Notes: a model not told the origin generated them from the sequence alone. A stretch of 64,000 bases of DNA from Peronospora farinosa (GCA_947646735.1 CANTFK010000800.1:62001-126000), one strand, 5' to 3'. Numbered from the stretch's first letter, positions 1-10,479 are shown. Program-made: numbers and translations.

Positions 1-604
1 ACACAAGTGTCAAGTCATCAAAGCCCAGTTTAGCCAACGTCTTGTCCATCTTCTGGCGTTGTCGACTACGAGCTCGCTTCTTCGCATCTTTCTTCTTCCT
101 GTCCTCTACCTCATAGATTGTACGATACACCTCTTTTGACACCTTTTCCTTCAATAACGTGAAAAACACACCACCCGAGGTACGACGTCGTGGCTTGTAC
201 TCGTGTGAAACCTCGTCTACCACAAAAAAAAGCTCGGGTTTGCCACTGGCCTCAGCATTAACCGATTGTCCACCGTCTTTCTCCAGCCGCAGTGTCTCAC
301 GCAGCAGCTGCCAGGACAATTTAGGCCCTACATTCTTCACCACACGATGCAATAACGCCACCTTGGGCTCCTTTAGTAGCATGGACAACAGACGCGGCAT
401 GTCCTTAGTCAACGGCTGCTTAAGGTTGTGACAACGACGCTTTGATTTGTTATTGCCAAGTGGCTGTGATCCATTTTCTTTCTTTTGTTTCTGTTTGTAT
501 TGTTTTTTGGGACGTTGTTGCTTCCAAGATAAGCAAGTAGGCGTGCTGTCGGATGTCACGTCCACAGGTGCCATTGGTAATGGAGCTGGTGGTACCGTGG
601 TCAT
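1..604 (-). CDS. PHAX-like RNA-export adaptor, N-terminal part (runs off the window)
   Basis: An open frame starts at the ATG complementary to 602-604 and runs without a stop to base 1, so about 201 N-terminal residues are visible and the C-terminus lies outside the window. After a basic Q/K-rich leader there is a helical segment (KEPKVALLHRVVKNVG). The PHAX RNA-binding signature follows near residues 125-170: EKDGGQ, then RRTSGGVFFTLLKEKVSKE, then a very basic KKKDAKKRARSRQR tail. In the known family this domain (RNA_GG_bind) binds small nuclear RNA and couples capped snRNA to the CRM1 exporter. The role here is inferred from the domain alone. The basic run could serve as a nuclear localisation signal. 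Confidence 0.8.
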   Translation of the reverse strand, partial: MTTVPPAPLPMAPVDVTSDSTPTCLSWKQQRPKKQYKQKQKKENGSQPLGNNKSKRRCHNLKQPLTKDMPRLLSMLLKEPKVALLHRVVKNVGPKLSWQLLRETLRLEKDGGQSVNAEASGKPELFFVVDEVSHEYKPRRRTSGGVFFTLLKEKVSKEVYRTIYEVEDRKKKDAKKRARSRQRQKMDKTLAKLGFDDLTLV

Positions 605-1462
605 GTTTATTGTACAGTATACTGTAGTGAGTGACAGACGAAAATAACGCGCCAAGATTTGGGAGGCGTTGTTTATCAATCACCTTTTTGGTAACCAGCA
701 ACCATTTTACTATATTAGAATCTGATTGGTCAGAATGTCAAATTAAAACATCTCATTGGACATACGAAAAAGAACTAAAAACGTTTCGTTTTTTATAAAA
801 TATATAGGGACCAAATTAACTACTTTTTCGCTTGCAATCGGGAGGCCGAACATTGGAGCATAACAATTATAAGATACTTTTGTATTCTCCTCTTGTATTT
901 GTTAAACCCGCCAAACGAAAACGTGATTTCTTACCAGTCAACCGACGAAGACTTTTGCAACGATAAGAAGGGCCTGATCATAATGACGTCCGTGATGAAG
1001 TGGATCGAGCAGTTTTTAGCACAATAGACTAAACTTGCTTCGACCACCGTGACACCCAGTGATTCTAGCGTGAGTTGCTAGTTGTTCGACAGCACAGGTT
1101 CTTCCTCCGCAGCATTCAATTAATCGACGAGGGCATCGAAAGACACACTACGACACCACGAGCAAGAGTGGCATCCAGGTGGAAGTCTCTTTCGAGATTG
1201 ATGGAGCTGTGACGCGAGCTGCAAAGCCCTACATAGCTTTCGAAAACGGAGGCTTGGCAAGTGCGCCTGTATCAAACGGCCAGAACCAGACTCACGAAAG
1301 CAAGATGGAGGAGTATTCAGTGAGTTTTCGAACATTACTGTTCCATTGCCCTCGGGTTTCAATTCGATTTCGGTGTCACGAAATCTGACGTTTTCTCGAG
1401 AGAGAGAGCAAGAAGTGCATCGTTCACTACGTATATTCGCGCTCCATCAAGCATCAGGCGAC
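605..1462. other. Intergenic region, 858 bp
   Basis: This lies between the start of the PHAX-like gene and the 3' end of the CENP-B-like gene. It should hold the PHAX promoter just left of 650 and a downstream region for the minus-strand neighbour. A short frame near 900-1027 (ending SVMKWIEQFLAQ, then stop) looks mildly coding, but it has no convincing start or homology. I see no RNA gene or repeat. Confidence 0.5.
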
Positions 1463-2524
1463 CTATAGTGCCGTGCCGCCCTTAGTCACCACTTCAAAAA
1501 GCTTTTCGATGGTCTTGGCTTGATCTTCAATCATACTGTTCTGGCGCTCGAGAATGGTGTTTTGCTGCTCGAGAAGCTCTATCATTCGATCACTTTTGGA
1601 TTGGTTTCCCAAGATGGCACTTTTCTGTTCCTGCTCTTGTACCTGCACTTGTTGTTGCTGTTCCTGCAGAGTCGCGGCAGAAATTGCAGCAATTTGCTGC
1701 TGGTACTGTTGCAATTGCTGCTCGTACGTTTGCTGCTCCAGAGTATCGATTGTCATTTGCTGGAGCTGCGATTGGTCTGTGTCCAAGCTTGTATCATCGG
1801 CATTTGTCGTTGCTACATCTGCAGGTGTAAGTACAGGTGGCTTTTCCTCCACCAACACGCCCGTAGACAAATTGAATCGCTTGCAAAAGTTATAGTACCA
1901 TCCATTCGATGCTTGAAAGTTTCCCAGCCCATACTTGGGCACCAATAACTTGGCCTTCTCCTTGACAAGAGATGGTGGAACCGGCACCTTCCGCGCCTTG
2001 AGCCCTCGCACCCACTCAAACAACTCTCGTTCGAATGGCACACTCAAAACGTGGCCCCCTCGCTTTCGTCCGTCCCTAGTCTCAGCACTACCGTACCGGT
2101 AACGAGCGCGCACCTCTGCACCTTTCTGCTTGAGCTTCTGAATGGCCGCGCGCGTGATGCCGTAGCGTCTCGCGATCTCGGCGTTTGACAAACTGCCGCT
2201 GCTTTTCTCCATCAGATTCAAAATCTCTACACGTTGCCGATCTGTCAACCGCTTCCCAACGCCCTTTCCTTTCCTCGTCAACTCTGCAGATGCCCTTGTA
2301 GCCTCAGAAGCTGGAACAGAGACGTCCAGCTGTGTGGCTGGGACGACGACATATTGCATCGCTTCCAGAGATCCGCTAAAGGTGACAGAGGGGTCTATGG
2401 GCTTGACATCAAGTTCAGTTGACGATGGGATGGTCGGTGTCGGGTGTGCATTGGTCAAAAGCTGTGCAGACTCAGTAGTGACAGCGTCAGTCTTGGACGA
2501 TAGCTCCATAGTTTGTGGCGACAT
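1463..2524 (-). CDS. CENP-B/pipsqueak-type HTH DNA-binding protein without transposase core
   Basis: This is a 353-residue intact frame. Residues about 92-135 form a pipsqueak/CENP-B N-terminal helix-turn-helix (LTDRQRVEILNLME, then AEIARRYGITRAAIQKLKQKG). Residues about 160-222 match the second, Tc5/CENP-B-type HTH (FERELFEWVRGLKAR, then YYNFCKRFNLS). From about 250 the protein is extremely Gln-rich, and its end (about 310-350) has heptad character (MIELLEQQNTILERQNSMIEDQ), suggesting coiled-coil oligomerisation. Proteins with this HTH pair are pogo/Tigger transposases or genes domesticated from them. The DDE nuclease domain that should follow is absent, so a recruited DNA-binding protein is likelier than a live transposon. 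The target is unknown. The frame is intact and lies among housekeeping genes, which argues for a host gene. Confidence 0.75.
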   Translation of the reverse strand: MSPQTMELSSKTDAVTTESAQLLTNAHPTPTIPSSTELDVKPIDPSVTFSGSLEAMQYVVVPATQLDVSVPASEATRASAELTRKGKGVGKRLTDRQRVEILNLMEKSSGSLSNAEIARRYGITRAAIQKLKQKGAEVRARYRYGSAETRDGRKRGGHVLSVPFERELFEWVRGLKARKVPVPPSLVKEKAKLLVPKYGLGNFQASNGWYYNFCKRFNLSTGVLVEEKPPVLTPADVATTNADDTSLDTDQSQLQQMTIDTLEQQTYEQQLQQYQQQIAAISAATLQEQQQQVQVQEQEQKSAILGNQSKSDRMIELLEQQNTILERQNSMIEDQAKTIEKLFEVVTKGGTAL

Positions 2525-2895
2525 ACTGAAATACGATTTGAAGAAGCCGTCTATACAAAACCTGTCTTAGCGTATACTTACCCATCATAGTACCTATCGC
2601 AGTATACTTTTCTCAAATTACATAATCGTACTTGAACAGAACACATATGTGAATTACACCTTTCTTTCACGATTTTATGTAACTGGGTACCCTTAAGACG
2701 AGAGGTATCTATCAGTTAATACAAATTATTAGCTAAGACAGTACCACGCTAAGCAAGTATTTTGGTATATCTACTAGCAATACTTACAGTATAACTTGTC
2801 AATAATACCTTTATCTACGAGTATACGCCTAAATAAGTATTCTGACGTATACCACCCTATCATTTCAACAATAAACCATTACGTTTCTACAGTAT
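2525..2895. promoter_or_regulatory. Divergent intergenic region between CENP-B-like gene and minC
   Basis: These 371 bp separate two genes transcribed away from each other, so both promoters should lie here. The sequence is AT-rich with several copies of the short words GTATAC and AAGTATT. I see no certain initiator or operator. Confidence 0.4.
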
Positions 2896-4066
2896 ATGCA
2901 CATGCAGCGGCCAAGAGCTTTTTCACAACAAGCTCTGAGACGATTGGAAGAAGTCTCGAATGGCCGACGGGTTTCTACAGTAAAACCCTCAGCGTCCAAG
3001 TTGCTCGATTTGCACGGTCGGTCGTATCTTTTGCCCACGTTGACACTGCCTAAAGTAAACGACAAAGACGTCAAGGACTTACAGCAATTCTTCCAGGCTA
3101 GAGCTACTAATAGACCCACGCCAGTGGTCTTGGACTTGCACCAAGTTTCTAGTAACGGTGGGTTTTTCGTTAAAAATACCCTTAACTTGCAACTGTCTTT
3201 TACCTAAATTTGCTGCAAAATTTGGGTCAATTTTGATTTTTGGGTGGTTCATGTTGACGTAGAGTACCTTTTTCTTCGTTCTAATTAATTTTCCTTAATT
3301 GTAATGTATACTTTGTTGAAGGCTCGCCACACTCACAGTCAATTAAAAGACATGAATTGAGAAATCAGATTTTACAACTACAGGTGAGATTTCTAATGGT
3401 GACCTTCAAGGATGTGACGAATTCAAGTGTGCTGAATTGTGCTATTTTGTGTGTCTTGTTTTATAGGAATCTGGGTATGTTCCTGTGGGCATCTCTAATG
3501 CCAGTGAAGACGTCAAGAAAGTTGCTGCTGGTCTGGATCTGCCTTACTTTATTGGCACAAGGCTGCATCTGGAGCAGCAGAAGGCTGGAATAGCTGCAGT
3601 GGAGGAAGAACTCATGGAGCAGAACGAGGTTTCTATCACTTCTAATTCAGCAACGGCTTTTGTAGAAGACGATAAATCCGTCTCTATCCAGACGGCAGCA
3701 GAGACGCTTCCGCCGATGGTGGTGACTCATTCGGTGCGCTCGGGACAGCAGATTTTCGCCCAGAACAGGTCGCTCATGGTACTGGGTAATGTAAGCTCTG
3801 GCGCCGAGGTGATGGCAGATGAGGACGTGGTCGTGCTAGGCGTGCTCAAGGGCCGCGCTCTTGCTGGTATCGGCGGCAATGTGCATGCGCGGATTGTCTG
3901 CCAGAGTTTTGATGCAGAGCTCATTTCCATCGCGCACTGCTTCACGACGTGTGACGACCTGGAGCAGGATAAGATTGGGCCGTTGCAGCTGCACAAGCCC
4001 ACGTCCATCTCGCTACAGGACGACCGCCTGTTTTTCGAGTCATCGACGGACGGTGTGATCCGATGA
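2896..4066 (+). CDS. minC: MinC, septum site-determining protein, mitochondrial type (three exons)
   Basis: Predicted join is 2896-3161, 3350-3383 and 3467-4066, which keeps frame and gives 299 residues. The second intron (83 bp, CAG|GTGAGA to TTATAG) is clear; the first donor could shift by a few bases. Residues 1-30 are rich in Arg, Ser and Ala with almost no acidic residues, like a mitochondrial presequence. Residues about 70-120 resemble the MinC N-terminal domain that blocks FtsZ (TPVVLDLHQVSS, then SGYVPVGISNASEDVKK). Residues about 184-260 are the MinC C-terminal beta-helix with the MinD-binding RSGQ motif, GNVSSGAEV and LKGRALAGIGGN. In bacteria MinC with MinD inhibits FtsZ rings at the wrong place. 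In this organism a role in placing mitochondrial FtsZ is inferred. A short TAATAAA-like AT stretch follows near 4189. Confidence 0.85.
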
Positions 4067-4237
4067 GGTTTTGTTGTCGACTGGAGGAGTTTGCACAAGA
4101 GAGCGCATTGTCGCTATCACCAAGTGTCGCGCTTGTATGTCTACTGCTATTCTCGCAGCACTTTACCTCCTAGTATCTGCCGACACTGAATAAATACTCT
4201 GTTCATCATACGCTATCAACTGGTGTGGTGTTGCCTG

Positions 4238-4765
4238 CTACAGCTCACTGCTCCGTGTCCAGTTGACTGTGGCTTGGAAGTGGCGTTCGCACTCGTTCAC
4301 GACATCTTGCAGATCACGACGGTACTCAAAAGTGCTTTGGCAGTCGCGACCGCAGAATGCGCTCGCGTCCGGCGCAACAGACAGTTGTCGGAAAAAGAGC
4401 CGCCCACAGTTGTAGCACGTGATCTGCGCGGCCTTGCGCTCCGCATGTGTCCAAAATCTTGGCGGTGCTCGGACGTCCGTAGATGTCCACTCTGCTGTGT
4501 CCGTGATGTACTCGTGACACTTCTCGTCCTTTAACATGTGGACCCGTTGCCAGTTACTGGTTGGTAAGCGCGGGTGTTCTACTGTATTTGTCGTCTCCAT
4601 GGCTACAGGACACGAGCACGATCTCTGTCGCAAATGCAGTCGACGCTGCACGAATCGCCACGCGCGTGCGTAGATGCTGTGATTATGATCATCAGCGATG
4701 CAAGTGCTGACGCTGCTGGTGGTAAAGCTGCACGTCGTCATATCAGAGTCTTGACTTGGGGGCAT
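4238..4765 (-). CDS. Small zinc-binding protein with CYNCG...CGRDC motif, function unknown
   Basis: I take the ATG at 4765 (MPPSQDSDM...), giving 175 residues. An upstream in-frame ATG at 4891 would add 42 Cys- and Phe-rich residues that look like translated leader. The C-terminal third has a paired-cysteine motif, CYNCGRLFF ... SAFCGRDCQSTFEYRRDL, that should bind one zinc ion, followed by a charged helix. The N-terminal half is Ser/Thr-rich and probably disordered. I recall similar C-terminal motifs on other oomycete proteins but cannot name a function. The gene converges with minC, whose stop is about 170 bp away. Confidence 0.6.
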   Translation of the reverse strand: MPPSQDSDMTTCSFTTSSVSTCIADDHNHSIYARAWRFVQRRLHLRQRSCSCPVAMETTNTVEHPRLPTSNWQRVHMLKDEKCHEYITDTAEWTSTDVRAPPRFWTHAERKAAQITCYNCGRLFFRQLSVAPDASAFCGRDCQSTFEYRRDLQDVVNECERHFQATVNWTRSSEL

Positions 4766-5480
4766 GGATGAGGTGTTTAACTTTAGTATCTTATGTATGA
4801 AGAACGTTGCCAAGTCTTGACAGGTTGTGAACCAGAAGAAGACAGGAAGGAGAGAACACTTATTATGACAAACCCCGACGCAATAGTGCAATTGGAGGTA
4901 AAAAACAGACCATGTACCCCTTTCCCAAGAACAACCGCACTTCTACTCATTAAGTCGCTTTACACTTCAACGTCGAGCATGGGACAGGCCAAAGCGCTTG
5001 TGGATTTTTCGCCACTCGCGCATGATTGCGTCAGCAATGGAAGGGCACATGCAGCCGTAATAGGGTTTGGGGATTTATGTATTACTAAACAAAATTCACG
5101 AGTTCCACGGTCAGTTAATGTAAAGCACACATTATCAGGAAATTGCAAGAGGTTTTTGGTGCTATTGTGGGTTGATCCTATACAGTACATGCTCATAGTT
5201 TTCCTCTGTAAAATCTACGCGATTTCACCGCTACTAAAGCACAAGCATGTATTCATTATAGAAGATCATACCATTGTCCGTGTGACTCGTTGCTAAAGAC
5301 GAAATGTCGCCAAGGAATACGACGTATCGGTATCATAAGAAAAAATGGCGCACTTCCGGTCTGTATTTGATCATAGAGCTTTGGCTCTGTAACCTCAATG
5401 CTAGTCTAGCTATTCTACGCGCGCGTAGAAGAAAAGCTAGAAAACCTCGTTGCCTTATCAAGTAACAAAACGCTAGCAGC
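4766..5480. other. Intergenic region, 715 bp
   Basis: This lies between the start of the CYNCG gene and the 3' end of the GCK-domain gene. It contains a 167-codon open frame on the plus strand (4793-5296) whose composition looks random and which shows no recognisable motif, so I do not call it. The promoter of the minus-strand CYNCG gene should be within the first 200 bp. Confidence 0.4.
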
Positions 5481-6528
5481 TCACTTCTTGTCTTTCGTCT
5501 CAGACTTTATCTCCTCAACGTCCTTTTCCTTGTCCTCTTCCTCAGGGCTGTCGTGCAGCACGTGGTAGTACTCCGGGTTAGCATCGACACAGTCCCGGAG
5601 TCTCAAGGTCTGAGGTCCGCACTGTTCAATAAAATCTTCCCCGCTCTTTTTACAATGATCCAGACAGGCCTCCCAGGCCGTGAACTCTTTGCCGCATGGA
5701 CCTGCCTTCATGAACTTGCAAAAGCCGCACTCTGCCTTCGGTGCCGTGCACTCCCTAGTAGCTGAGTCAAAGCGAGAAGATAGACACACAGTGCCCTGCA
5801 GTGCCAGCTCCTTGCTCTGCTTCGACTCCAGCTTGGTAACTGTGGCCTTCACGGCTGGAAAAGGGCTGAACAGCGGCAGATGTTTCGAATCGAAGGCCGG
5901 CAGCTCGCCCGTCCATTGTGGTGTCGTCTCCTCGTCGTCTAGCAGGTAGCGGAGCTTGTCGCTGGCACGTAGACGCTCCAGCAGTACGCTGGAGTAACCA
6001 GTACTGAGTCCTCCAGCTGACGTCGATAGCGTCAAATGTGCGGGCTCTGCTGCACCTTCATACTCGAGTGACTCACCCGTCTCCGTCGTGACAGCTACCA
6101 ACACCTTAAACAACGCATCCGTTAGGTTAAAAACGACTAATCCAACGTTCAACAAGCCTACAACCGGTTTAAAGTATCATTACCGTCTGAATATGGTCAT
6201 CCTCAGCCAGTCCCTGGACGTGCAGACTAGCTGAAAGGCCTAAAATAGGAGCAAACGCCTCCTGTTCCTGAAACGTGGGCTGAAATTGCAGTACAACCAC
6301 CAATGGCTCGTTATCTTCGCCTTTAAACTTGCTCGGATATTGCTGGCGCAATCGTGCAGCCGACTCTTTCTCTACAAAGACGCCAATAAAGTCCACAGCA
6401 GGCGACGCATTTGCTTCAGGTTCTGTAGATTCTGTAGATTCTAACCGAGCAGATGACACGGCGAGAAAAGCCGTCGGGGCCGCTAGTGACCGCAGCAGGT
6501 GGCGAGAACGCAGGAACGTGTGTGACAT
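5481..6528 (-). CDS. GCK-domain protein, probably mitochondrial (two exons)
   Basis: Exon 1 is 6184-6528 and exon 2 is 5481-6104, giving 322 residues. The 79-bp intron (6105-6183) starts GTAATG, ends TTTAAG and carries a typical CTAAC branch site. The chosen start (MSHTFLRSRHLLRSL...) opens an Arg/Ser/Leu-rich stretch without acidic residues, a good mitochondrial presequence; a start 17 codons upstream is possible. Residues about 240-300 form a GCK domain, a Cys-rich fold with repeated CxxC/CxxxC spacing (ECGFCKFMKAGPCG, WEACLDHC, IEQCG, LRDCVDANPEYY). Its pattern resembles the twin-Cys proteins imported by the Mia40 relay. The last 25 residues are highly acidic. The molecular function of GCK proteins is not established. 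Confidence 0.8.
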
Positions 6529-6564
6529 ACTTCGATGATCCCGACGAATGGCCACCACGACACA

Positions 6565-6894
6565 ATTTGTGTATTGCACATGGTTTAGGTAGGAACAATC
6601 ATTCTGCTGCTGTTTTCGGTAACGATAGCTTCTTTTTTCGAATCAGAATGTCGTTTCACAACTTGTCATGTTACTTTTCAGAAATACCGGTATACTGCTG
6701 GTTTTACTTGTCCGTATGGTGTTTCTCTACAAGGATTTGTGTATTGCACATGGTTTAGGTAGGAACAATCATTCTGCTGCTGTTTTCGGTAACGATAGCT
6801 TCTTTTTTCGAATCAGAATGTCGTTTCACAACTTGTCATGTTACTTTTCAGAAATACCGGTATACTGCTGGTTTTACTTGTTTCTCTACAAGGA
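6565..6894. repeat. Direct tandem duplication, 170-bp unit, two copies
   Basis: Copy 1 is 6565-6734 and copy 2 is 6735-6894. They look identical by eye except that copy 2 lacks 11 bp present at 6711-6721. The duplication sits between the start of the GCK gene (6528) and the 3' end of the zinc-ribbon gene (6917), so it may extend the 3' UTR of one and the promoter of the other. Confidence 0.9.
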
Positions 6895-6916
6895 CAAGCT
6901 ATCAGGTGCAGTCAAT

Positions 6917-8692
6917 TTACCATGATGGCTGGTGAGCTTGTGCCGCCTGGTTGGCTATAAGCGAGGCCTGGTTACGCTGCTGCTGCTCTTGGTCTCGAAT
7001 TCGTTGTTGACGCAGACGTGCAATCTCCATGTTACGTGCAACTTCTTCTTCGTCGCGCTTGGCGAAGTTAAAGCCACAGCCCATGCAAAATTTGGCCGTA
7101 GACTTACATTCCTTGCTGCAAGTCGGACAATTTTTAGTGTTGAGCTGGGAGGAGGACGCTGACCAAGATTCCGACGTATGGATTGGGGACGACAGCGGTA
7201 CGGAAGTATACGACGACACTGATGATAACGACGATGAGAGACTCGGACATGGGGTAGCAGGTGTCGTAGTTGCGATCACTTTCGTTCCACAATGCAGACA
7301 AAATTTCTGGGTCGGTTTCAGATACTGGCTGCACTTTGTGCAAGTACTTGAGGCTGCCGAGCTAGTAGATGACACAGGTAATGAGGCTGTCACTGGAACG
7401 GGAGGTGAAGCAGTTGCAACCACCTTCGTGCCGCACTTTGGGCAGAATTTCTGTGTCGGTTTGAGCGTGAAATGGCACGACGAACAGCTGTGCTCATTAC
7501 CAGGAAGTGAAGACGACGTAGATGAGTTGGATGCAGATGAATTCGTACGCGGTAGCGGAACTGGAAAAAAGCTGCTGTTGGAAGTAGATGAGGCCGGCGA
7601 TGTGAAGCTATTGCTGGATGCAAAACCAGCGGCAGCCACTTTAGTTCCACACTGTAAACAGAACTTCTGCGCTGGCTTTAGCGCTGCACGGCAGCTCACA
7701 CATGAGCTGGACGCTGCAGGGGCAGAAGCACTAGCAGAGACAGACAGTGTCGATAGTCGCATAGCTTCTTGACGTAGCTGATCCTCCTGTCTTTTAGCTT
7801 CCTGTCGAATTTGCTCCTCTTGTCGCTTCGCTTCAAATGCCTTCCGTGCTTCTTCCTCTGCCTGACGTCGGTTTGCTTCCCGTCGTGCCAGCTCTTCTCT
7901 CAATCTTCTAGCTTCTACTTTCTGTTTCTCTTTTGCCGCACGTTTCGCTTCTTGTTTCTTCAATTCTTCCTGTGCAGCCTGCGCTTCCGCACGCAATTTT
8001 TCTGCCCTCGCGAGCTTCTCCTTGGCCATTCGTTCGGCATTTTCTCGTCGTTCACGAGCCGCCTGTGCCACCTGTAGATGCTGCTGTCTCTGCGACTCCA
8101 GATCCTGTTGTATACGTGCGTTTTCACGCTCCACAGCCGCTCGTTGCTGCGCTTCATAGTCCGAGATTGCGTTCTGAGCCGACAGTCTCATGGCTTCTGC
8201 TCGATCCCGTGCTTCTTGAGCTTGACGCTCCGCTTCCTCACGACGTCGCGTCGCTTCATCCCGCTGCGCATCAATGGCTCGCCTCTCATTCTCTGCTGAC
8301 AAAGCACGCATCTCATTGTCACGAGCTGCTTGGGCCTCCACTTGAGCCCGCTGTTGCGCCTCGTACTGCGTCATAGCATTGGACGCCTCCTTTTGACTGG
8401 TATTGGCGTAATTCTTGGCTTCCTGAACGCGTCGCTCGGCCAGTTCACGTGCCTGACGCGCACTTTCCACGTCCTCTGTCGATGCGAACGTCACATGACG
8501 TATGGGGGCCGGAGCAGCGCCAGGAATCGCTTCATCTGAAGGAATAATGTCACATTCGTTTAATCAGGTTTTACATCGAGTTAGAGAACAATTTTGAAAT
8601 CATTAAAGACAGGAAAACGTACTGCAGTTAGGACAGAAGGACGTTTGTAAATCCGGAGCCAGATACGAGCCACACTCGCCGCAAAAGCCCAT
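6917..8692 (-). CDS. Coiled-coil protein with five zinc ribbons (two exons)
   Basis: Exon 1 is 8623-8692 and exon 2 is 6917-8535; the 87-bp intron (8536-8622) runs GTACGT to CTTCAG and keeps frame, giving 562 residues. Exon 1 encodes a first zinc ribbon (CGECG ... FCPNC). Residues about 45-285 form a long Ala/Arg/Glu/Gln-rich coiled coil. Four more ribbons follow, separated by Ser-rich linkers: CVSC...FCLQCG, CSSC...FCPKCG, CTKC...FCLHCG and CPTC...FCMGCG. Middle ribbons share an LKPxQKFC core, so they arose by internal duplication. Such ribbons bind zinc and often mediate protein or nucleic-acid contacts. No enzymatic domain is visible and the function is unknown. Without exon 1 the protein would lack its first ribbon and proper start. 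Confidence 0.8.
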
Positions 8693-8988
8693 GGAGACAA
8701 GAGGGGGAAGAAGAAGAAGAGGGAGTTTTGTATTGCAGAGTGATTGTGGCGACGGCCGACATCTTCAAGCTGACAAAAACGTACCGTATATCACCTCATT
8801 ATATACGATTGATTAGGATGTATCCATGTGTGCACAAATAAGTCCCTGTCAAATCTGATATAGCCAGCCCACCCTTGGCACGCCACGTAAGACTCACATC
8901 TTAATCTCTCCATTGGACGTGACTTGACCAGACCACAGCTCGTCTTGTCTATCCATTCAGTCTATTTGATTGTGTTAATAACGTCGCT
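8693..8988. promoter_or_regulatory. Divergent promoter region with possible oomycete initiator
   Basis: About 300 bp separate two start codons facing away from each other. At 8953-8971, about 20-35 bp before the plus-strand ATG, CCATTCAGTCTATTTGAT resembles the oomycete core promoter (an initiator like TCATTCC followed by a flanking CAWTTT). A GAAGAAGAAGAAGAGGG purine run lies just upstream of the minus-strand gene. The match is by eye and not exact. Confidence 0.35.
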
Positions 8989-10479
8989 ATGGGCGCCATT
9001 GACGTGTTAAAGAAGTGGGACTTCTACAAGAAGATCCCCGAGGTGTGATTTTCCAGTACTTATTGTATTTGTTGTATGAAATGTTTCTAACATTTAGGTA
9101 CATATATGTTCATATTGGTATAGGACTTGACCGTGAGCACGTTACCAGGCGTCAGTTTATCCATTGCTGGCTGTTTCATCATGTTTGTGCTCTTTATTCT
9201 CGAGTTCAATAGCTACCTCACTGTAGATTACAAGTACGACATTGTCATGGACGAAGGACTGGATCAGACAATGCGTATTAACTTTAACATTACGGTACCG
9301 GATTTACCTTGTGAATTTGCTTCGGTGGACGTATCGGATATGACGGGTACACGGAAACACAACATGACGTCCAATATCTTTAAGATTCGATTGGACCAAA
9401 AGGGCCGCAGTGTTGGCCTTGCTCAGGAGAATCAGATTAAGCCACGATTCGCTGATGACGCTGAGTACGGTGAATTGCCTGAATCAGACGCTACCGTGAC
9501 TATTCTGGACGAAGATACTTTTGAGCCTTTCCTGAAGCAACATCACTATGTGGCGGTAGACTTTTTCGCCCCATGGTGTGTGTGGTGTAGAAGGATGGAG
9601 CCAGTGTGGACTCGTGTAGCCAAGACACTGCCATCACTACACTATGGCCAGCAACTGCGTGTTGCATCGGTCGATTGCCAGGCCCACCCGCAGCTCTGCA
9701 TGACGCAGTTTATCCGTGCATATCCGAGTATTTTATTCTACAAGGACGGCGATTTGTCACCTGTGGAGATGTACTTTGGAGATCGAACAGTGGAAGCTTT
9801 TGTGGGCAAGTTTAAACAGCTTATGGATGGTAAGGTGGATGCTGTAGAAGCCCGCAAGAAGGAGCTCTTTGAGCAGGACAAGAAGAATGCACATGAGCAG
9901 GGGCATGCAATTGCTCGCTCAGCTGTCGGCCCAGAGGGATGTCGTCTGTACGGTCACCTGTATGTCAAGCGCGTGCCTGGCAACTTTCACGTGCATTTGG
10001 CTAACCCAGCATACTCGATGGACTCGTCGTTGGTAAATGCGTCGCACACAGTAAACGAGCTGTGGTTTGGCGAACACTTGGTACCTGGTGAGATGGCAAA
10101 GTTGCCGCGCGAAGCACAGACACAGCTGTACACGCACCGATTGGACAATGAGGAGTTTACATCGTTCTACAAGAACCACACGTACGTACACTATATCAAA
10201 GTAGTGACAAACTCGTACGTGCAGAGTGATGGATCAGAGGTCAACGTGTACAAGTACACGGCGCACTCGAACGAGTACCTGGAGACAGAGGACTTGCCGT
10301 CCATCATGTTCCGTTACGACTTGTCGCCGATGTCTGTGCGTATTTCGGAGGACACGGTGCCGTTCTACCATTTTGTCACGTCGGCTTGCGCTATCATCGG
10401 CGGTGTCTTTACCGTCATTGGTATTTTCGACCAAGTCATCCACCAGACGTCGCGTGCTTTAAACAAGAAGGTGTTGTAA
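8989..10479 (+). CDS. Membrane-bound PDI/ERGIC fusion (PDI-C type) thiol-disulfide oxidoreductase (two exons)
   Basis: Exon 1 is 8989-9042 (MGAIDVLKKWDFYKKIPE) and exon 2 is 9124-10479; the 81-bp intron runs GTGTGA to TATAG. The product has 469 residues. An ERGIC N-terminal segment with a first membrane helix (about 23-45, LSIAGCFIMFVLFILEF) precedes a thioredoxin domain with the active site APWCVWC (Cys170 and Cys173). The C-terminal half is a COPII-coated ERV/ERGIC lumenal domain, ending in a second helix (about 435-455) and a short basic tail (ALNKKVL). This order is known from plant PDIL5-4 and relatives. It should form or rearrange disulfides in cargo cycling between ER and Golgi; the KK near the C-terminus could aid retrieval. 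Confidence 0.88.

Noticed and set aside
1179..1388. Short frame that could be a gene fragment
   Set aside because: Only 69 codons with no motif; the opposite strand is equally open and equally unconvincing.
4793..5296. 167-codon open frame on the plus strand
   Set aside because: No domain, odd mix of residues and no convincing start context; it fits a chance open frame in intergenic DNA.
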